Assembly: GCA_012032525.1 (NCBI GenBank)
Contig: JAAUSV010000002.1
Span: 1 to 39,174 of the forward strand
Reading direction: 5' to 3'
DNA length: 39,174 bases
Source of the DNA: Leptolyngbyaceae cyanobacterium SL_7_1
Lineage (GTDB): Bacteria; Cyanobacteriota; Cyanobacteriia; Elainellales; Elainellaceae
A program made the translations under genes and the position numbers. The notes beneath the pieces are model-generated. The model was given only the letters and a program-made list of their open reading frames with translations, was not told where the DNA came from and did not search any database. This document shows, in pieces, positions 17,751-27,424 of the stretch. How positions within the stretch are numbered: position 1 is the first letter of the stretch; every line of letters begins with the position of its first letter.

Positions 17751-18383
17751 ATGAATTCCACCGTGCCAGATTATTCCATCGCCCTACAAGCTCTGAAAGC
17801 ATCTGACCCAATCTTGGCGGAAGTGATCGATCGGGTAGGGGAATGTCAGCTTGATCAGAGCCAGGGCACAGACGATCTGTTCTTTGCTCTGACGGAATCG
17901 ATTTTGTATCAACAGCTCTCCGGTAAAGCGGCGGCTGCGATCCATCGACGGTTTTTGCAACTCTATGGCGATCGCCCCTCCCCCACTGACCTGCTAAACA
18001 CCTCGGACGAGGATTTGCGCGGAGTCGGGATTTCTCGCTCTAAAATTCTCTACTTAAAAGACCTGGCGCAAAAAGTATCAGATGGATTGCCCAGTCTAGA
18101 GCAGCTTGAACCGATGGACGATGAAGCCATCATCAAAACCCTGACTACCATCAAAGGGGTAGGACGATGGACAGCGCAAATGATTCTGATTTTTCGGATG
18201 CATCGCTGGGATGTTTTGCCCGTAGATGATTTGGGCGTGCGATCGGGCATCCAACGACTCTACAACTTAGATGCTTTACCAAATAAAGCAACGGTGGAAC
18301 GCATCGGACAACCCTGGCGACCTTACCGCAGCATTGCCTCCTGGTATCTCTGGCGCAGCGTCGATCTGAAAACGGGGCAATAA
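17751..18383 (+). CDS. DNA-3-methyladenine glycosylase II-like (AlkA, HhH-GPD)
   Basis: A 210-residue base-excision repair glycosylase. The helix-hairpin-helix is LTTIKGVGRWTAQMILIF (about 131-148), followed by the catalytic aspartate in VLPVDDLGVRSG (Asp159/160) at the right distance. The N-terminal block FALTESILYQQLSGKAAAAIHRRF is the usual AlkA-family helix carrying the Gln-Gln. The N-terminal beta domain of E. coli AlkA is absent, as in most bacterial homologues of this length. It removes alkylated purines from DNA. It is monocistronic; a heptamer repeat lies downstream. Confidence 0.9.
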   Translation: MNSTVPDYSIALQALKASDPILAEVIDRVGECQLDQSQGTDDLFFALTESILYQQLSGKAAAAIHRRFLQLYGDRPSPTDLLNTSDEDLRGVGISRSKILYLKDLAQKVSDGLPSLEQLEPMDDEAIIKTLTTIKGVGRWTAQMILIFRMHRWDVLPVDDLGVRSGIQRLYNLDALPNKATVERIGQPWRPYRSIASWYLWRSVDLKTGQ

Positions 18384-18424
18384 CGATCGCATTTAGGCAA
18401 CCGATCGCCATTCCGATTTCGATC

Positions 18425-18445
18425 GCCAACCGCTAATTGCTAATC
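18425..18445. repeat. heptamer short tandem repeat, three units
   Basis: GCCAACC, GCTAATT and GCTAATC in tandem, between the glycosylase and trmFO. Same family and orientation as the four-unit array at 3141-3171. Confidence 0.7.
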
Positions 18446-18519
18446 GCCTCATCTCCCACAACTCCACCACAATCAGATAGCCTAGAAACGAATCATCCCC
18501 AATGTGAGACCCTGAACAA

Positions 18520-19920
18520 ATGACGATCGCGCAACCCATTCAAGTCATCGGTGGTGGATTGGCAGGCACCGAAGCCGCCTGGCAGATTGCCCAGGCAGGC
18601 ATCCCCGTGGTGTTGCACGAAATGCGTCCCCTGCGCCTCAGTCCGGCTCACCACACCGAACACGTAGCAGAACTGGTGTGTAGCAACTCCTTTGGTGCTC
18701 AAGCCACCGATCGCGCCTCTGGGTTGTTGCACGAAGAATTACGCCAGTTGGGTTCTCTAGTCATTGCCAAGGCAGATGAACATGCGGTTCCCGCTGGTGG
18801 AGCATTGGCGGTCGATCGCGCCGAATTTAGCCGCGATCTAACCCAGACACTTGCCAATCATCCGTTGATTGAACTGCGGCGGAACGAAATCACCCAACTA
18901 CCGACGGAGGGAATCGTTGTCCTAACCACGGGACCGTTGACCAGTCCTGCCCTAACGGAGGATTTGCAGCGGTTTACTGGGCTGGATTACATGAGCTTTT
19001 TTGACGCTGCCAGTCCGATCGTGACTGGGGAGTCGATCGATCGCTCCATTGCGTTTATGGCATCCCGCTACGATCGCGGAGAAGCTGCCTATCTCAACTG
19101 CCCGATGAACCGGGAGCAGTATCTTCGGTTTTGGCAGGAACTTTGTGCGGCGGAACAGGCAGAACTGAAGGATTTTGAACGGGAAACGGCTGCTTTTTTT
19201 GAGGGATGCCTGCCAATCGAAGAAATGGCACGGCGCGGCGAAGACACGATGCGCTACGGACCGCTGAAACCTGTTGGCTTGTTTGATGCTCGTAAAGGCG
19301 ATTTTCGTGATCCAGAGAACCGAGCTAATCGCCCCTATGCAGTTGTGCAGTTACGCCAAGAGGACAAAGCCGGACAACTCTGGAATATGGTGGGCTTTCA
19401 AACCAATCTGCGCTGGGGCGAGCAAAAGCGAGTCTTCCAACTGATTCCAGGCTTGGAGAATGCCGAGTTTGTCCGCATGGGTGTGATGCACCGCAACACT
19501 TTTATTAATGCTCCCCAGCTACTGGCTCCCACGTTGCAATTCAAATCCCGCGCCACAGTGTTAGCCGCTGGTCAACTGGTTGGCACTGAAGGCTACACGG
19601 CGGCTACGGCGGGGGGTTGGTTGGCAGGGACAAACGCTGCACGGGTTGCTTTGGGACGGGAAACCCTAGTCTTACCACCCACAACGATGATGGGAGCACT
19701 GTTTGAATTCATCAGCTCCGCATCTCCGAAGCATTTTCAACCGATGCCGCCCAATTTTGGGATTTTGCCAACTCTGCCCGATCGCATCCGTAATAAGCAG
19801 GAACGATATGGTAAATATCGCGATCGCGCTTTTACAGATCTAATTGATTGGGCGACACGCTACCAGTTTCCACTACACGTTCCATCGTTGTATGCTCCGA
19901 TCGCACAAGCCTTGGCATAA
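18520..19920 (+). CDS. trmFO: methylenetetrahydrofolate-tRNA-(uracil-54) methyltransferase TrmFO
   Basis: A 466-residue FAD- and folate-dependent enzyme that makes m5U54 in the T-loop of tRNA. The N-terminal FAD loop [19 protein letters not shown] (residues about 9-27) is followed by the family hallmarks [14 protein letters not shown] (the conserved cysteine) and AGGALAVDR. Later blocks include [35 protein letters not shown] and [20 protein letters not shown]. Length and every block are normal, so it is complete. Bacteria use either SAM-dependent TrmA or TrmFO; cyanobacteria commonly carry TrmFO. Confidence 0.95.
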   Translation: MTIAQPIQVIGGGLAGTEAAWQIAQAGIPVVLHEMRPLRLSPAHHTEHVAELVCSNSFGAQATDRASGLLHEELRQLGSLVIAKADEHAVPAGGALAVDRAEFSRDLTQTLANHPLIELRRNEITQLPTEGIVVLTTGPLTSPALTEDLQRFTGLDYMSFFDAASPIVTGESIDRSIAFMASRYDRGEAAYLNCPMNREQYLRFWQELCAAEQAELKDFERETAAFFEGCLPIEEMARRGEDTMRYGPLKPVGLFDARKGDFRDPENRANRPYAVVQLRQEDKAGQLWNMVGFQTNLRWGEQKRVFQLIPGLENAEFVRMGVMHRNTFINAPQLLAPTLQFKSRATVLAAGQLVGTEGYTAATAGGWLAGTNAARVALGRETLVLPPTTMMGALFEFISSASPKHFQPMPPNFGILPTLPDRIRNKQERYGKYRDRAFTDLIDWATRYQFPLHVPSLYAPIAQALA

Positions 19921-20116
19921 GTGTCTGCGTGTAAACACGGTTAATTACGAGAGCTGTATAATTAATCAAAAAGCGATTCTGGCTTGCTGAGAAGATTTCA
20001 TAGTTTTCAGTGCAATATAAAGCTTGTCTCAAGTTTGTTATCAATTCGCAATGTGCTAAAAAACACCGGGAATCCTTGAAATGGTCTTTATTTGAATCAA
20101 GGACAAACCCACATTT

Positions 20117-20892
20117 ATGAAACGCCTACTTTCAACTCTAGTTCCGCTGATTGGAGCTAGTGGTCTGTTGCTTTCACCGATTGCTCCCGTCGCCCAAGCC
20201 TTCACCTTTGGCTCTACTGAGTTAGCCAGTCCAGTTGGCAATCCAGGCACCTACCGCAGCATTCCTACCGTTAACATCACAACAGCCGATGTTAACCAAT
20301 CCTTCTCCGTCGATTGGTTACTCCCTAGAAACGCGGTGGGTATTTCCGAGGATCTCTCTGCTAGTGGAGTGTTCAAAGTCAACAGCTTGACTTCCAACCT
20401 CCTGAGTCTATCTGTTTTGCTCACCAATACCACCGCTGCCTCGTTTCAAGCGGCAATTTTGGCAACCGGGCTAGGGGTTGAGTCCAATGCCGTTGCCTCC
20501 TATGCCTCTGCTGGGACAACCTTTAAAGACGTTAGTGCTGGGCAAGGTGGACAGCAACAGTTTCCCGGTGGCTTCAAAACATCGATGTTTGTATCTTTGC
20601 TGCCAACAACTGTTCGGGCGGCAGGATTAAGCAAGGGTTGCAATCCGGCGGTAACTCTGACACCTTTACGTTGAACCTTGCCGGAAACTTTGGTTCTACC
20701 CCCTCCGTCAAGCTCGACTCCTTTGCCATGAAGTTCCAAACTCAGCAGGGGAGTTATGAGATCCCTGGCAGTATCCGGATTGAGGAGGAACCGGAACCAA
20801 TTCCTGAACCCACGGCATTGTTGGGCTTGATGGCGATCGCCGGAGCATTCAAACTACTCCGTCAAAATCAGGCTGAACAAAGCGCTAATTGA
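20117..20892 (+). pseudogene. PEP-CTERM surface protein, one frameshift
   Basis: An exported protein with a signal peptide (about residues 1-28, LLLSPIAPVAQA) and a C-terminal PEP-CTERM sorting signal (IPEPTALLGLMAIAGAFKLLRQ: Pro-Glu-Pro, a hydrophobic helix, then a basic tail). It should be processed by an exosortase/EpsH system, not present here. The body is beta-rich and resembles what I recall as the cistern family of PEP-CTERM proteins. The original frame stops at 20674. The correct frame resumes at the A-run 20576-20579, where one missing A restores GGFKNIDVCIFAANNCSGG and then the sequence to the sorting signal, giving about 258 residues. A strong hairpin follows the stop. Confidence 0.82.
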
Positions 20893-20910
20893 TCGCTGAC
20901 ATAGCCAAAT

Positions 20911-20942
20911 AGCGGGGGAGGCGCGATCGCGCCTCCCCCGCT
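20911..20942 (+). terminator. 32-bp perfect palindrome, likely terminator
   Basis: Two exact 16-base arms with no separate loop, followed by CTTTCT-like sequence with a short T-run. At its centre (20923-20930) is the HIP1 octamer GCGATCGC. It lies 18 bases after the PEP-CTERM stop and 36 bases before the stop of the convergent MATE gene, so it can serve either or both transcripts. Confidence 0.7.
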
Positions 20943-20978
20943 TTCTAGTCTTTGCCCCTAAATTTATCCAGCAGTGAG

Positions 20979-22346
20979 CTAATCTCTACAAGTAGTCAGT
21001 CGATGAAAACGCCAGACAAAAATCACTCCCGCAACCGCTACTCCGAGAGATTGCCCCATCCACAACCCAACTCCTTCTAGCCCCAGCCAAAACCCTAAGC
21101 TATAACCAGCAGTCAACCCCACTCCCCAAAAGGCAACCCCACTCAGCATCATCGGAATTCGAGTATCTTGTAGCCCATACAACGCTCCCATCGCTACTCG
21201 TTGCACCCCATCCAGCAGTTGGGCAACCGCTGCCACTATCAGCATAGGGATTGCTAACGCCAGAACAGGCGCATTGGTTGGGTTTTGAACGTCCAAATAG
21301 ATCCCAACTACGGATTGGCGATAGACAATTAGCCCGATCGTCATCAGAACCATGAATCCGGCTGCAACAACAATTCCCACATATCCAGCTTGTTTAGCAG
21401 CCCGTAAGTCATGTCGTCCAAACCAGTGACCTACACGGGCGGTGACGGCATAGGACATCCCCAATGGCACCATGAAAATTAGATAGGCTGTTTGGGAAAC
21501 CGTTTGGTGGGCTGCCAAAATTTCAGTGCCCAAGATGCCCATGAGAAATGTGATCACCGCAAACAAGCCATGTTCCAATGCGATCGTCACAGCGATCGCT
21601 CCACCGATCGCCATTAATCGTCCAATCAGTTGAAATTTAATTCGGTAAAAATCCCGTAAAAACTGATGCTCCCTTAACTGGGGATGCTGCAAAACATAGA
21701 TGAGAAACAGCAGAAACATCAACCAAAAACTCAACCCACTCGCTAAGCCAATTCCTGCCAACTCCATCCGGGGAAAGCCAAATTTGCCGAACCCCAAAAC
21801 ATAATTGCCGCCCACATTGAATAACGTACCGATGGCAACAATCATGATCACCATATGGGCTTGGGACAGCGCCGATACATAGCCCCTGAGCATCGCAAAC
21901 CCCAACGCAGGCACAACTCCCCAGGCAATGAAATGGAAATAGTCAGATGCCAGAGACGCGATCGCTTCCGGCTGTCGCACCATCAATAAGCCCGTATCCA
22001 AATGCCAAATCACACCCATCAAGGGAATACCGAGCAGCAACGATAACCAAAGTCCCTGACGGGCGATCGGTTCAATCTGCTCTCTGCGCCCAGCTCCCTG
22101 CGCCTCTGCGACTAAAGGACTCACCGCCATCACCACGCCACTGGCAATATTGAGCAAAAGCTGAAAAGCGGTCGCGGCTAATCCACCTGCCGCCAAACTT
22201 TCAACCCCCAACCGTCCCATCATGATGCTGTCTACTAAACCAACGGCGGTTTGGGCAACTTGAGCACTGGCAAGCGGAACCGCCAGTTTGAGAAATTCAC
22301 TGCTTTCTAGAGCGATCGCCGATCGCCTAACTGGTTTAGTCACCAT
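20979..22346 (-). CDS. MATE family efflux transporter
   Basis: A cation-coupled multidrug/organic-cation exporter of the MATE family, NorM-like branch, about 455 residues with 12 membrane helices in two six-helix halves. Visible: LAVPLASAQVAQTAVGLVDSIMMGRLGVESLAAGGLA at the N-terminus, with the helix-1 aspartate in VGLVDSIMMGRLG; VAEAQGAGR; and, in the second half, HQTVSQTAYLIFMVPLGMSYAVTARVGHWFG. I chose the ATG at 22346, which has AGGCAGG just before it, over the GTG at 22349. The substrate cannot be assigned. The gene is divergent from the AraC-type regulator, which could control it. Confidence 0.9.
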   Translation of the reverse strand: MVTKPVRRSAIALESSEFLKLAVPLASAQVAQTAVGLVDSIMMGRLGVESLAAGGLAATAFQLLLNIASGVVMAVSPLVAEAQGAGRREQIEPIARQGLWLSLLLGIPLMGVIWHLDTGLLMVRQPEAIASLASDYFHFIAWGVVPALGFAMLRGYVSALSQAHMVIMIVAIGTLFNVGGNYVLGFGKFGFPRMELAGIGLASGLSFWLMFLLFLIYVLQHPQLREHQFLRDFYRIKFQLIGRLMAIGGAIAVTIALEHGLFAVITFLMGILGTEILAAHQTVSQTAYLIFMVPLGMSYAVTARVGHWFGRHDLRAAKQAGYVGIVVAAGFMVLMTIGLIVYRQSVVGIYLDVQNPTNAPVLALAIPMLIVAAVAQLLDGVQRVAMGALYGLQDTRIPMMLSGVAFWGVGLTAGYSLGFWLGLEGVGLWMGQSLGVAVAGVIFVWRFHRLTTCRD

Positions 22347-22527
22347 CACCCTGCCTCTTCATGACAACTCGAACTGATGGTTACAATTTAAGGAATTCCT
22401 TAAGATTGGGGCTACTCAAACCTTGCGCAATTACTAGCAGCATCTTGCGGTAGGTATTCTTTTCAAATCAGGCTTTTTCCAAATCAGGCTTTGTGTAACG
22501 TAAGATCTTTGGAATCAATCCTTGTGA

Positions 22528-23435
22528 ATGGTTTTACCAATGCCATCCTCTTTAATTTCCCACCCAGAGACGACTCAAACCCTAGAGAATCAACTCCAAC
22601 CTCCTGTGCTCTCTAGCAGTTCCTATGGTTGGGAAAATATTTTAGTGGAAGAATTTTCCAGCTGCCAGGGCAGGAAAACTACCAAAGTTCAACTGAACAT
22701 ACCCTTTGCCTATCGTTGAACCGTCGCCCCTCTCGTCTGTTGCAGGTGATTGGCGATCGCCGTCACACCAGCCTATCGAGTAAGGGTGATTTATCGATTG
22801 CGCCCATCGGAGTTTTTTTCTTTAGTCAATGGGAGCAGCAAGACCACTACTTACGCATTCAACTTGCATCTAGTTTTGTAGACCAAGTTGCTCAAACCAC
22901 GATCAATGGTAGCGCCGGTCAAGTAGAAGTATTACCTGAATTTCGCGCTAGAAATCCTGAAATTGAACAAATCAGCCTAATGTTGTTGAGCGAGATCCAA
23001 AACGGTGGAATGGCAGGGCAACTCTACGTCGAATCCCTAACAACCGTACTGGCAGTCAGCCTACTCCGGCACTCCGCCACCCAACCCTGCATCACGCCGT
23101 ACCTTGGCGGCTTGAGTCAGTTTCAACTACTGCAAGTCACCGATTATATTCACGATCGCCTAGCCGACGAGATTCAACTTGCTGATCTAGCTGAGTTATT
23201 GGGATTGAGCCAGTTTCACTTCAGCCGACTGTTTAAGCAATCTGTGGGAGTACCGCCCTATCAATATCTTCTACAACAACGGGTAGAGCGAGCCAAACAG
23301 TTGCTTAAGATGACCGACCAATCGATCATGGAAATCGCATTACGGTGTGGTTTTAGTAGTCACAGCCATTTGGGCAAATGGTTTCGGCACTTTGTGGGAA
23401 TGACGCCCAAAGCCTTTCGCTCTGAACAAGGCTAA
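22528..23435 (+). pseudogene. AraC family transcriptional regulator, one frameshift
   Basis: A DNA-binding regulator of about 300 residues. The N-terminal part has the YGWENILVEEF segment and then, in the next frame, QLPGQENYQSSTEHTLCLSLNRRPSRLLQV, typical of this cyanobacterial AraC group. The C-terminal AraC domain has two helix-turn-helix units: IQLADLAELLGLSQFHFSRLFKQSVGVPPYQYLLQQRV and SIMEIALRCGFSSHSHLGKWFRHFVGMTPKAFR. The frames meet at the T-run 22654-22657 (one base missing). As read, the first frame stops at 22719. It is divergent from the MATE exporter (182 bases between start codons), so it is a candidate regulator of it. Its stop overlaps the convergent kinase stop in CTAA at 23432-23435. 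Confidence 0.85.
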
Positions 23436-24912
23436 GCATCACTGCTGGGTTGATTACTACAGGCTTCAGTCAGGTAAGGCAGACTCAGCACATAGCGATA
23501 GCCAACTTCTGATGATCCTTGAATACTGAGGCTGGCGTTATGTAGTTCTGCCAAACGATGACTGAGCAGCAAGCCCAAATTCTGACGTGAGCTGCTTGAT
23601 TTAAGACAATCTGCATCTGTCGAAGTTTCAGTCAAAACCACTGCTTCAGCCCTTGGGCGGGTGATATCTGTGTCCCATTCTCGCCGACCCAATTCGATCG
23701 GAGGGGAGGCTAGATCAAAGGATGGGGCAGACTCGATCAGCATCCGATGAGCATAGATCTCTGCCTGGGGCAATCCCTCTCCCAACCAGAGATGGGAAGT
23801 CCAAAGAGAGAGATTTAATCGGTTTTGGCGTCGTGAGACATGTAGCCGAATCGTACTGTTTGCACTAGACGAGTGAATGACATTAAACAACAAGTGATAA
23901 AGAATTTGCCGGACTTTGTCCTTGTCCAGCAACCAAAGCCGCGAACCGGGTTCCACGGTCAACTGTATTTGCTGCTCTCGCCGTTGCGCAACGCGATCGA
24001 GGGCTACCAAGATTTGCTGACACAACATTTCAATATCAGTCAATGTCAAATTCAGCCGATCGCTGCGATCGTCTAACGCGCCTAGTTCCAACACTTCATT
24101 CACCAATGCCAATAAATGCTGGCTACTAGTATGGACAATGTTGGTATATTCCCTTTGTTTTTTGGTTAAGGGACCGTAGATCTCCCGTGTCAAGATACTC
24201 GCCATGCCTAAAATCGAGGTCAGGGGAGTACACAGCTCTTGAGTCATCTGGGCAATCAGCGCTGTTTTGGTTGACTGAAGCGTTGTCAGGCTAACGGTTG
24301 ATGCACTGCGATCGCTACTCAGTGATGCTAAACCAGATAAATGCTCATCTAGTTGATGGAGTAGAAAATTTCGTTCAAACTCGCTCATACACCAACGGGC
24401 TACAAGTTCTAGGAAATTAATATCCTTGGCGGCAAACTTGTGCGGGTTGGTATCCATTACGGCTAATGTGCCTAAACAGCACCCTTCGGACGAGATCAGG
24501 GGAACTCCCAGATAGGCTTGAATCCCATAGCGCTGGGCTAACAAGCGATTGGCAAAGTCAGGATGGGACAACACATCGTCCAACATAAATGCTTGCTGAC
24601 TTTCCAACACTTGAGTGCAAAACGATTCCTGTCGGGGGAGTTGGCGGGTTGTGACCAATTCGTTCATCAAGCCGATGCGTGATAGCCCGACTGATGACTT
24701 AAACCAATGACGATCGCGATCGAAAACCCCAAAATGCAGATGGGAATGTCTAAAAAATGGGCGGCTGTTTGGACGGCTTCGTCAAAAACTAGCACTCCAT
24801 TTGCATCGAGTGCCCCCAGCTTAGAGAGAATATTGAGGCGCGTTTGTTCTCGATCGCCTTCCAGCGATGGATCTAGAGGACAAAATAACCTGGTTTCAGG
24901 GTCTATCATCAC
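23432..24912 (-). pseudogene. GAF-domain sensor histidine kinase, degenerate, one frameshift
   Basis: A cytoplasmic sensor: a GAF domain (about residues 29-180 of the joined protein), a dimerisation/H-box region, then a HATPase-like C-terminus, total about 493 residues. The GAF part is split. The first frame ends at 24667, but one missing base near 24721 (plus strand) joins it to DRDRHWFKSSVGLSRIGLMNE, the standard GAF core, in the second frame. Two features argue against normal kinase activity. The H-box reads MTQELCTPLTSIL, with Gln (about residue 225) where the phosphorylated His should be. No DxGxG loop is visible in the ATP domain, although the N-box-like YHLLFNVI and the GLLLSHRLAELH block remain. 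It may act as a pseudokinase or light/redox ligand sensor. It is convergent with the AraC gene (4-bp overlap). Confidence 0.85.
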
Positions 24913-25156
24913 AACCCCATCTTTCGCTTAAACACATGGAACGATTGGTAAAAAAGGTTTAGAGCCCCGATTGCATCAGTGGTCTAGTAAAGCCATAGTT
25001 CCCGCTCCTAGCGGTGAATCAACAGGAGCAATAAGTTTGAACTTCCCCTGTCCGAACCTCAATGCATGAGTAAAATAGTGGATGACGCATAGCTGTATTC
25101 TGGAATTTGTCGCCTTCGCGTGTTGATCCACTTGGTGTGACCTGTCTAAGCTAGGC

Positions 25157-27424
25157 ATGACTCCTCAACCTCCCCCGAAGCCTCCCACTCCTCCAAAAAC
25201 CTTGCTTGGAACGATTACTCAAGTCGTTCAATCAATGCAAGCTAAGGTTAACTTCTCCAAATTAAAGCTCCGACCCAATGCCAGAGTGCCCGAACTGCGG
25301 GTGCAGGATGACGAAGCCCAGAAGGCGGATGTCTATCCATTGTTGGGCGATCGCTACATCTTGGGGCGAAGTTCTAAATCGTGCGATATTGTGGTGCGCA
25401 ATCCGGTAGTTAGCCAAGTCCACCTCTCCATTTCACGGGAGGGAGGTCAAAATGGTAGACACTTTCTGATTAAAGATGAAAACTCTACTAACGGTGTCTA
25501 TCGAGGCAAACGCAGGCTGCGACGAATTTCGTTGCGAAATGGCGACAGTTTGACCCTCGGACCCCCGGATCTCGCCTCCGCTGTGCGACTGCAATACGTT
25601 GATCCACCACCGTGGTATGGCAAAGCTGTTCGCTACGGGTTCTACGGAATGACAGGATTGTCTGCCTTAGTGGCGATGGGCATCGGGCTTCAGTGGCAGC
25701 GGTTTTCTGTCCGTCCTCTGCCTGTGTCTGTCCAAGGACCCGTGGTCATCTATGCACGGGACAATGAGACTCCGTTGCGTACTCCCCGTACCGAAACCCA
25801 CGCTGAGTTTAACAGTCTGTCCAACTTTTCCCCTTACTTGCCTAAAGCAGTGATTGCGTCGGAGGATTCACGGTTTTACTGGCACATGGGAGTCGATCCG
25901 ATCGGCACCCTGCGCGCGCTAGTGACCAACGTGATCGGGGGAGAGATTCGGGAGGGAGGCAGCACCCTAACCCAACAGCTTGCCCGGAGCATCTATCGGG
26001 ATTATGTAGGAACTGAAGATTCCGCAGGGCGCAAAATTCGAGAGGCGATCGTTGCCTTAAAGCTGGAAACCTTTCGTAGCAAAGATTTTTTACTGCTGAC
26101 CTACCTCAATCGCGTCTATTTAGGGATAGATGCCTATGGATTCGAGGATGCGGCGCAATTTTACTTTGGCAAATCAGCACGGGAGTTAACCCTATCAGAA
26201 GCCGCGACACTGGTGGGAATTTTGCCTGCTCCCAATCGGATTAATCCGATCCAGGATTACGATACGGCGGTAGAATATCGCAACCGGGTGATCAACCGCA
26301 TGCTGACCCAGGGCATGGTGTCCCAGGAAGAGGCTCAACAGGCACGTCGATCGCGGATTGAGATCAATCCAGCCGCGATCGAAGAATTGCGAGGAACGAT
26401 CGCTCCCTACTTCTATAGCCACATATTTGACGAATTAGAAGGACTCTTGGGCACGCAACTGGCACAGGAGGGAAATTTTATCGTCGAAAGCACCCTCAAT
26501 CCCCAATTCCAATCGAGCGCTGAGGCGACGCTGCAACGCTCGATCGCCTCCAGTGGAGTTGCCTCTGGATTTTCCCAGGGAGCGTTGGTCACACTGGATT
26601 CCAGCACGGGTGAAGTGTTAGCTATGGTGGGGGGAGTTGATTTTCAGGAAAGCCAGTTTAACCGCGCCACCCAAGCCTTGAGACAACCGGGGTCAACCTT
26701 TAAAGCCTTTGCCTATACAGCGGCGATCGAGCAGGGCATTTCACCAGGAACTTCCTACTCCTGTAGCAGTTTGGAGTGGGGAGGGCAGGTATTTGATGGC
26801 TGTCGTCGGGGTGCCGGAAGTATGGATATGTATGATGGCATCGCCTATTCAGAGAACGTAATTGCCCTACGAGTAGCTCAAGAGGCGGGGCTAAATCGCA
26901 CCGTTGAAGCGGCACAACGGCTGGGCATCCAATCCGAGTTAAATCCGGTGCCGGGGCTAGTGTTAGGGCAGAGCGAAGTTACCTTGCTTGAACTTACCGG
27001 AGCCTATGGAACCCTGGCAAACGAAGGAAAAAAAAACCGTCCCCACGGGATTCGGCGGATCTTGGATAGCAGTGATTGCACCGATCGCAATGACCGACAA
27101 ACCTGTCGAGTGATCTATGACTATGCTCAAGACGCTCGTGCCAACGTTGCAGTCCTCGATCCAGCGGTTGCCAACACCACCACCGATTTACTGCAAGGAG
27201 TAGTGCAGTACGGCACAGGTCGTGGTGCCTATCTAGGGTTGGGAGAGGCAGGCAAAACTGGAACCAACAACGACAATGTGGATCTGTGGTTCGTCGGCTA
27301 TATTCCCCGCCAACAACTCGTGACCGGGATTTGGTTTGGCAATGATGACAATAGCCCCACCAACGGAGCTAGCGCTCAAGCGGCTGAACTGTGGGGAGAC
27401 TACATGGAACAGGTGGCGCGTTAG
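25157..27424 (+). CDS. bifunctional penicillin-binding protein 1A-type with N-terminal FHA domain
   Basis: A 755-residue peptidoglycan synthase. A Pro-rich start (1-15) leads to an FHA phosphothreonine-binding domain (about 44-147: LGDRYILGRSSKSCDIVVRN...VSQVHLSI...NSTNGVYRGKRR) on the cytoplasmic side. One membrane helix follows (about 159-180). The glycosyltransferase (GT51) has the catalytic Glu236 in ASEDSRFYWHMGVD and GGSTLTQQLARSIY. The transpeptidase has the nucleophile Ser513 in PGSTFK, SEN at 565-567 and KTG at 700-702. All catalytic motifs are intact. The FHA domain suggests control by Ser/Thr phosphorylation. Its TAG shares four bases (TTAG, 27421-27424) with the stop of the convergent hppD gene. 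Confidence 0.95.
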   Translation: MTPQPPPKPPTPPKTLLGTITQVVQSMQAKVNFSKLKLRPNARVPELRVQDDEAQKADVYPLLGDRYILGRSSKSCDIVVRNPVVSQVHLSISREGGQNGRHFLIKDENSTNGVYRGKRRLRRISLRNGDSLTLGPPDLASAVRLQYVDPPPWYGKAVRYGFYGMTGLSALVAMGIGLQWQRFSVRPLPVSVQGPVVIYARDNETPLRTPRTETHAEFNSLSNFSPYLPKAVIASEDSRFYWHMGVDPIGTLRALVTNVIGGEIREGGSTLTQQLARSIYRDYVGTEDSAGRKIREAIVALKLETFRSKDFLLLTYLNRVYLGIDAYGFEDAAQFYFGKSARELTLSEAATLVGILPAPNRINPIQDYDTAVEYRNRVINRMLTQGMVSQEEAQQARRSRIEINPAAIEELRGTIAPYFYSHIFDELEGLLGTQLAQEGNFIVESTLNPQFQSSAEATLQRSIASSGVASGFSQGALVTLDSSTGEVLAMVGGVDFQESQFNRATQALRQPGSTFKAFAYTAAIEQGISPGTSYSCSSLEWGGQVFDGCRRGAGSMDMYDGIAYSENVIALRVAQEAGLNRTVEAAQRLGIQSELNPVPGLVLGQSEVTLLELTGAYGTLANEGKKNRPHGIRRILDSSDCTDRNDRQTCRVIYDYAQDARANVAVLDPAVANTTTDLLQGVVQYGTGRGAYLGLGEAGKTGTNNDNVDLWFVGYIPRQQLVTGIWFGNDDNSPTNGASAQAAELWGDYMEQVAR

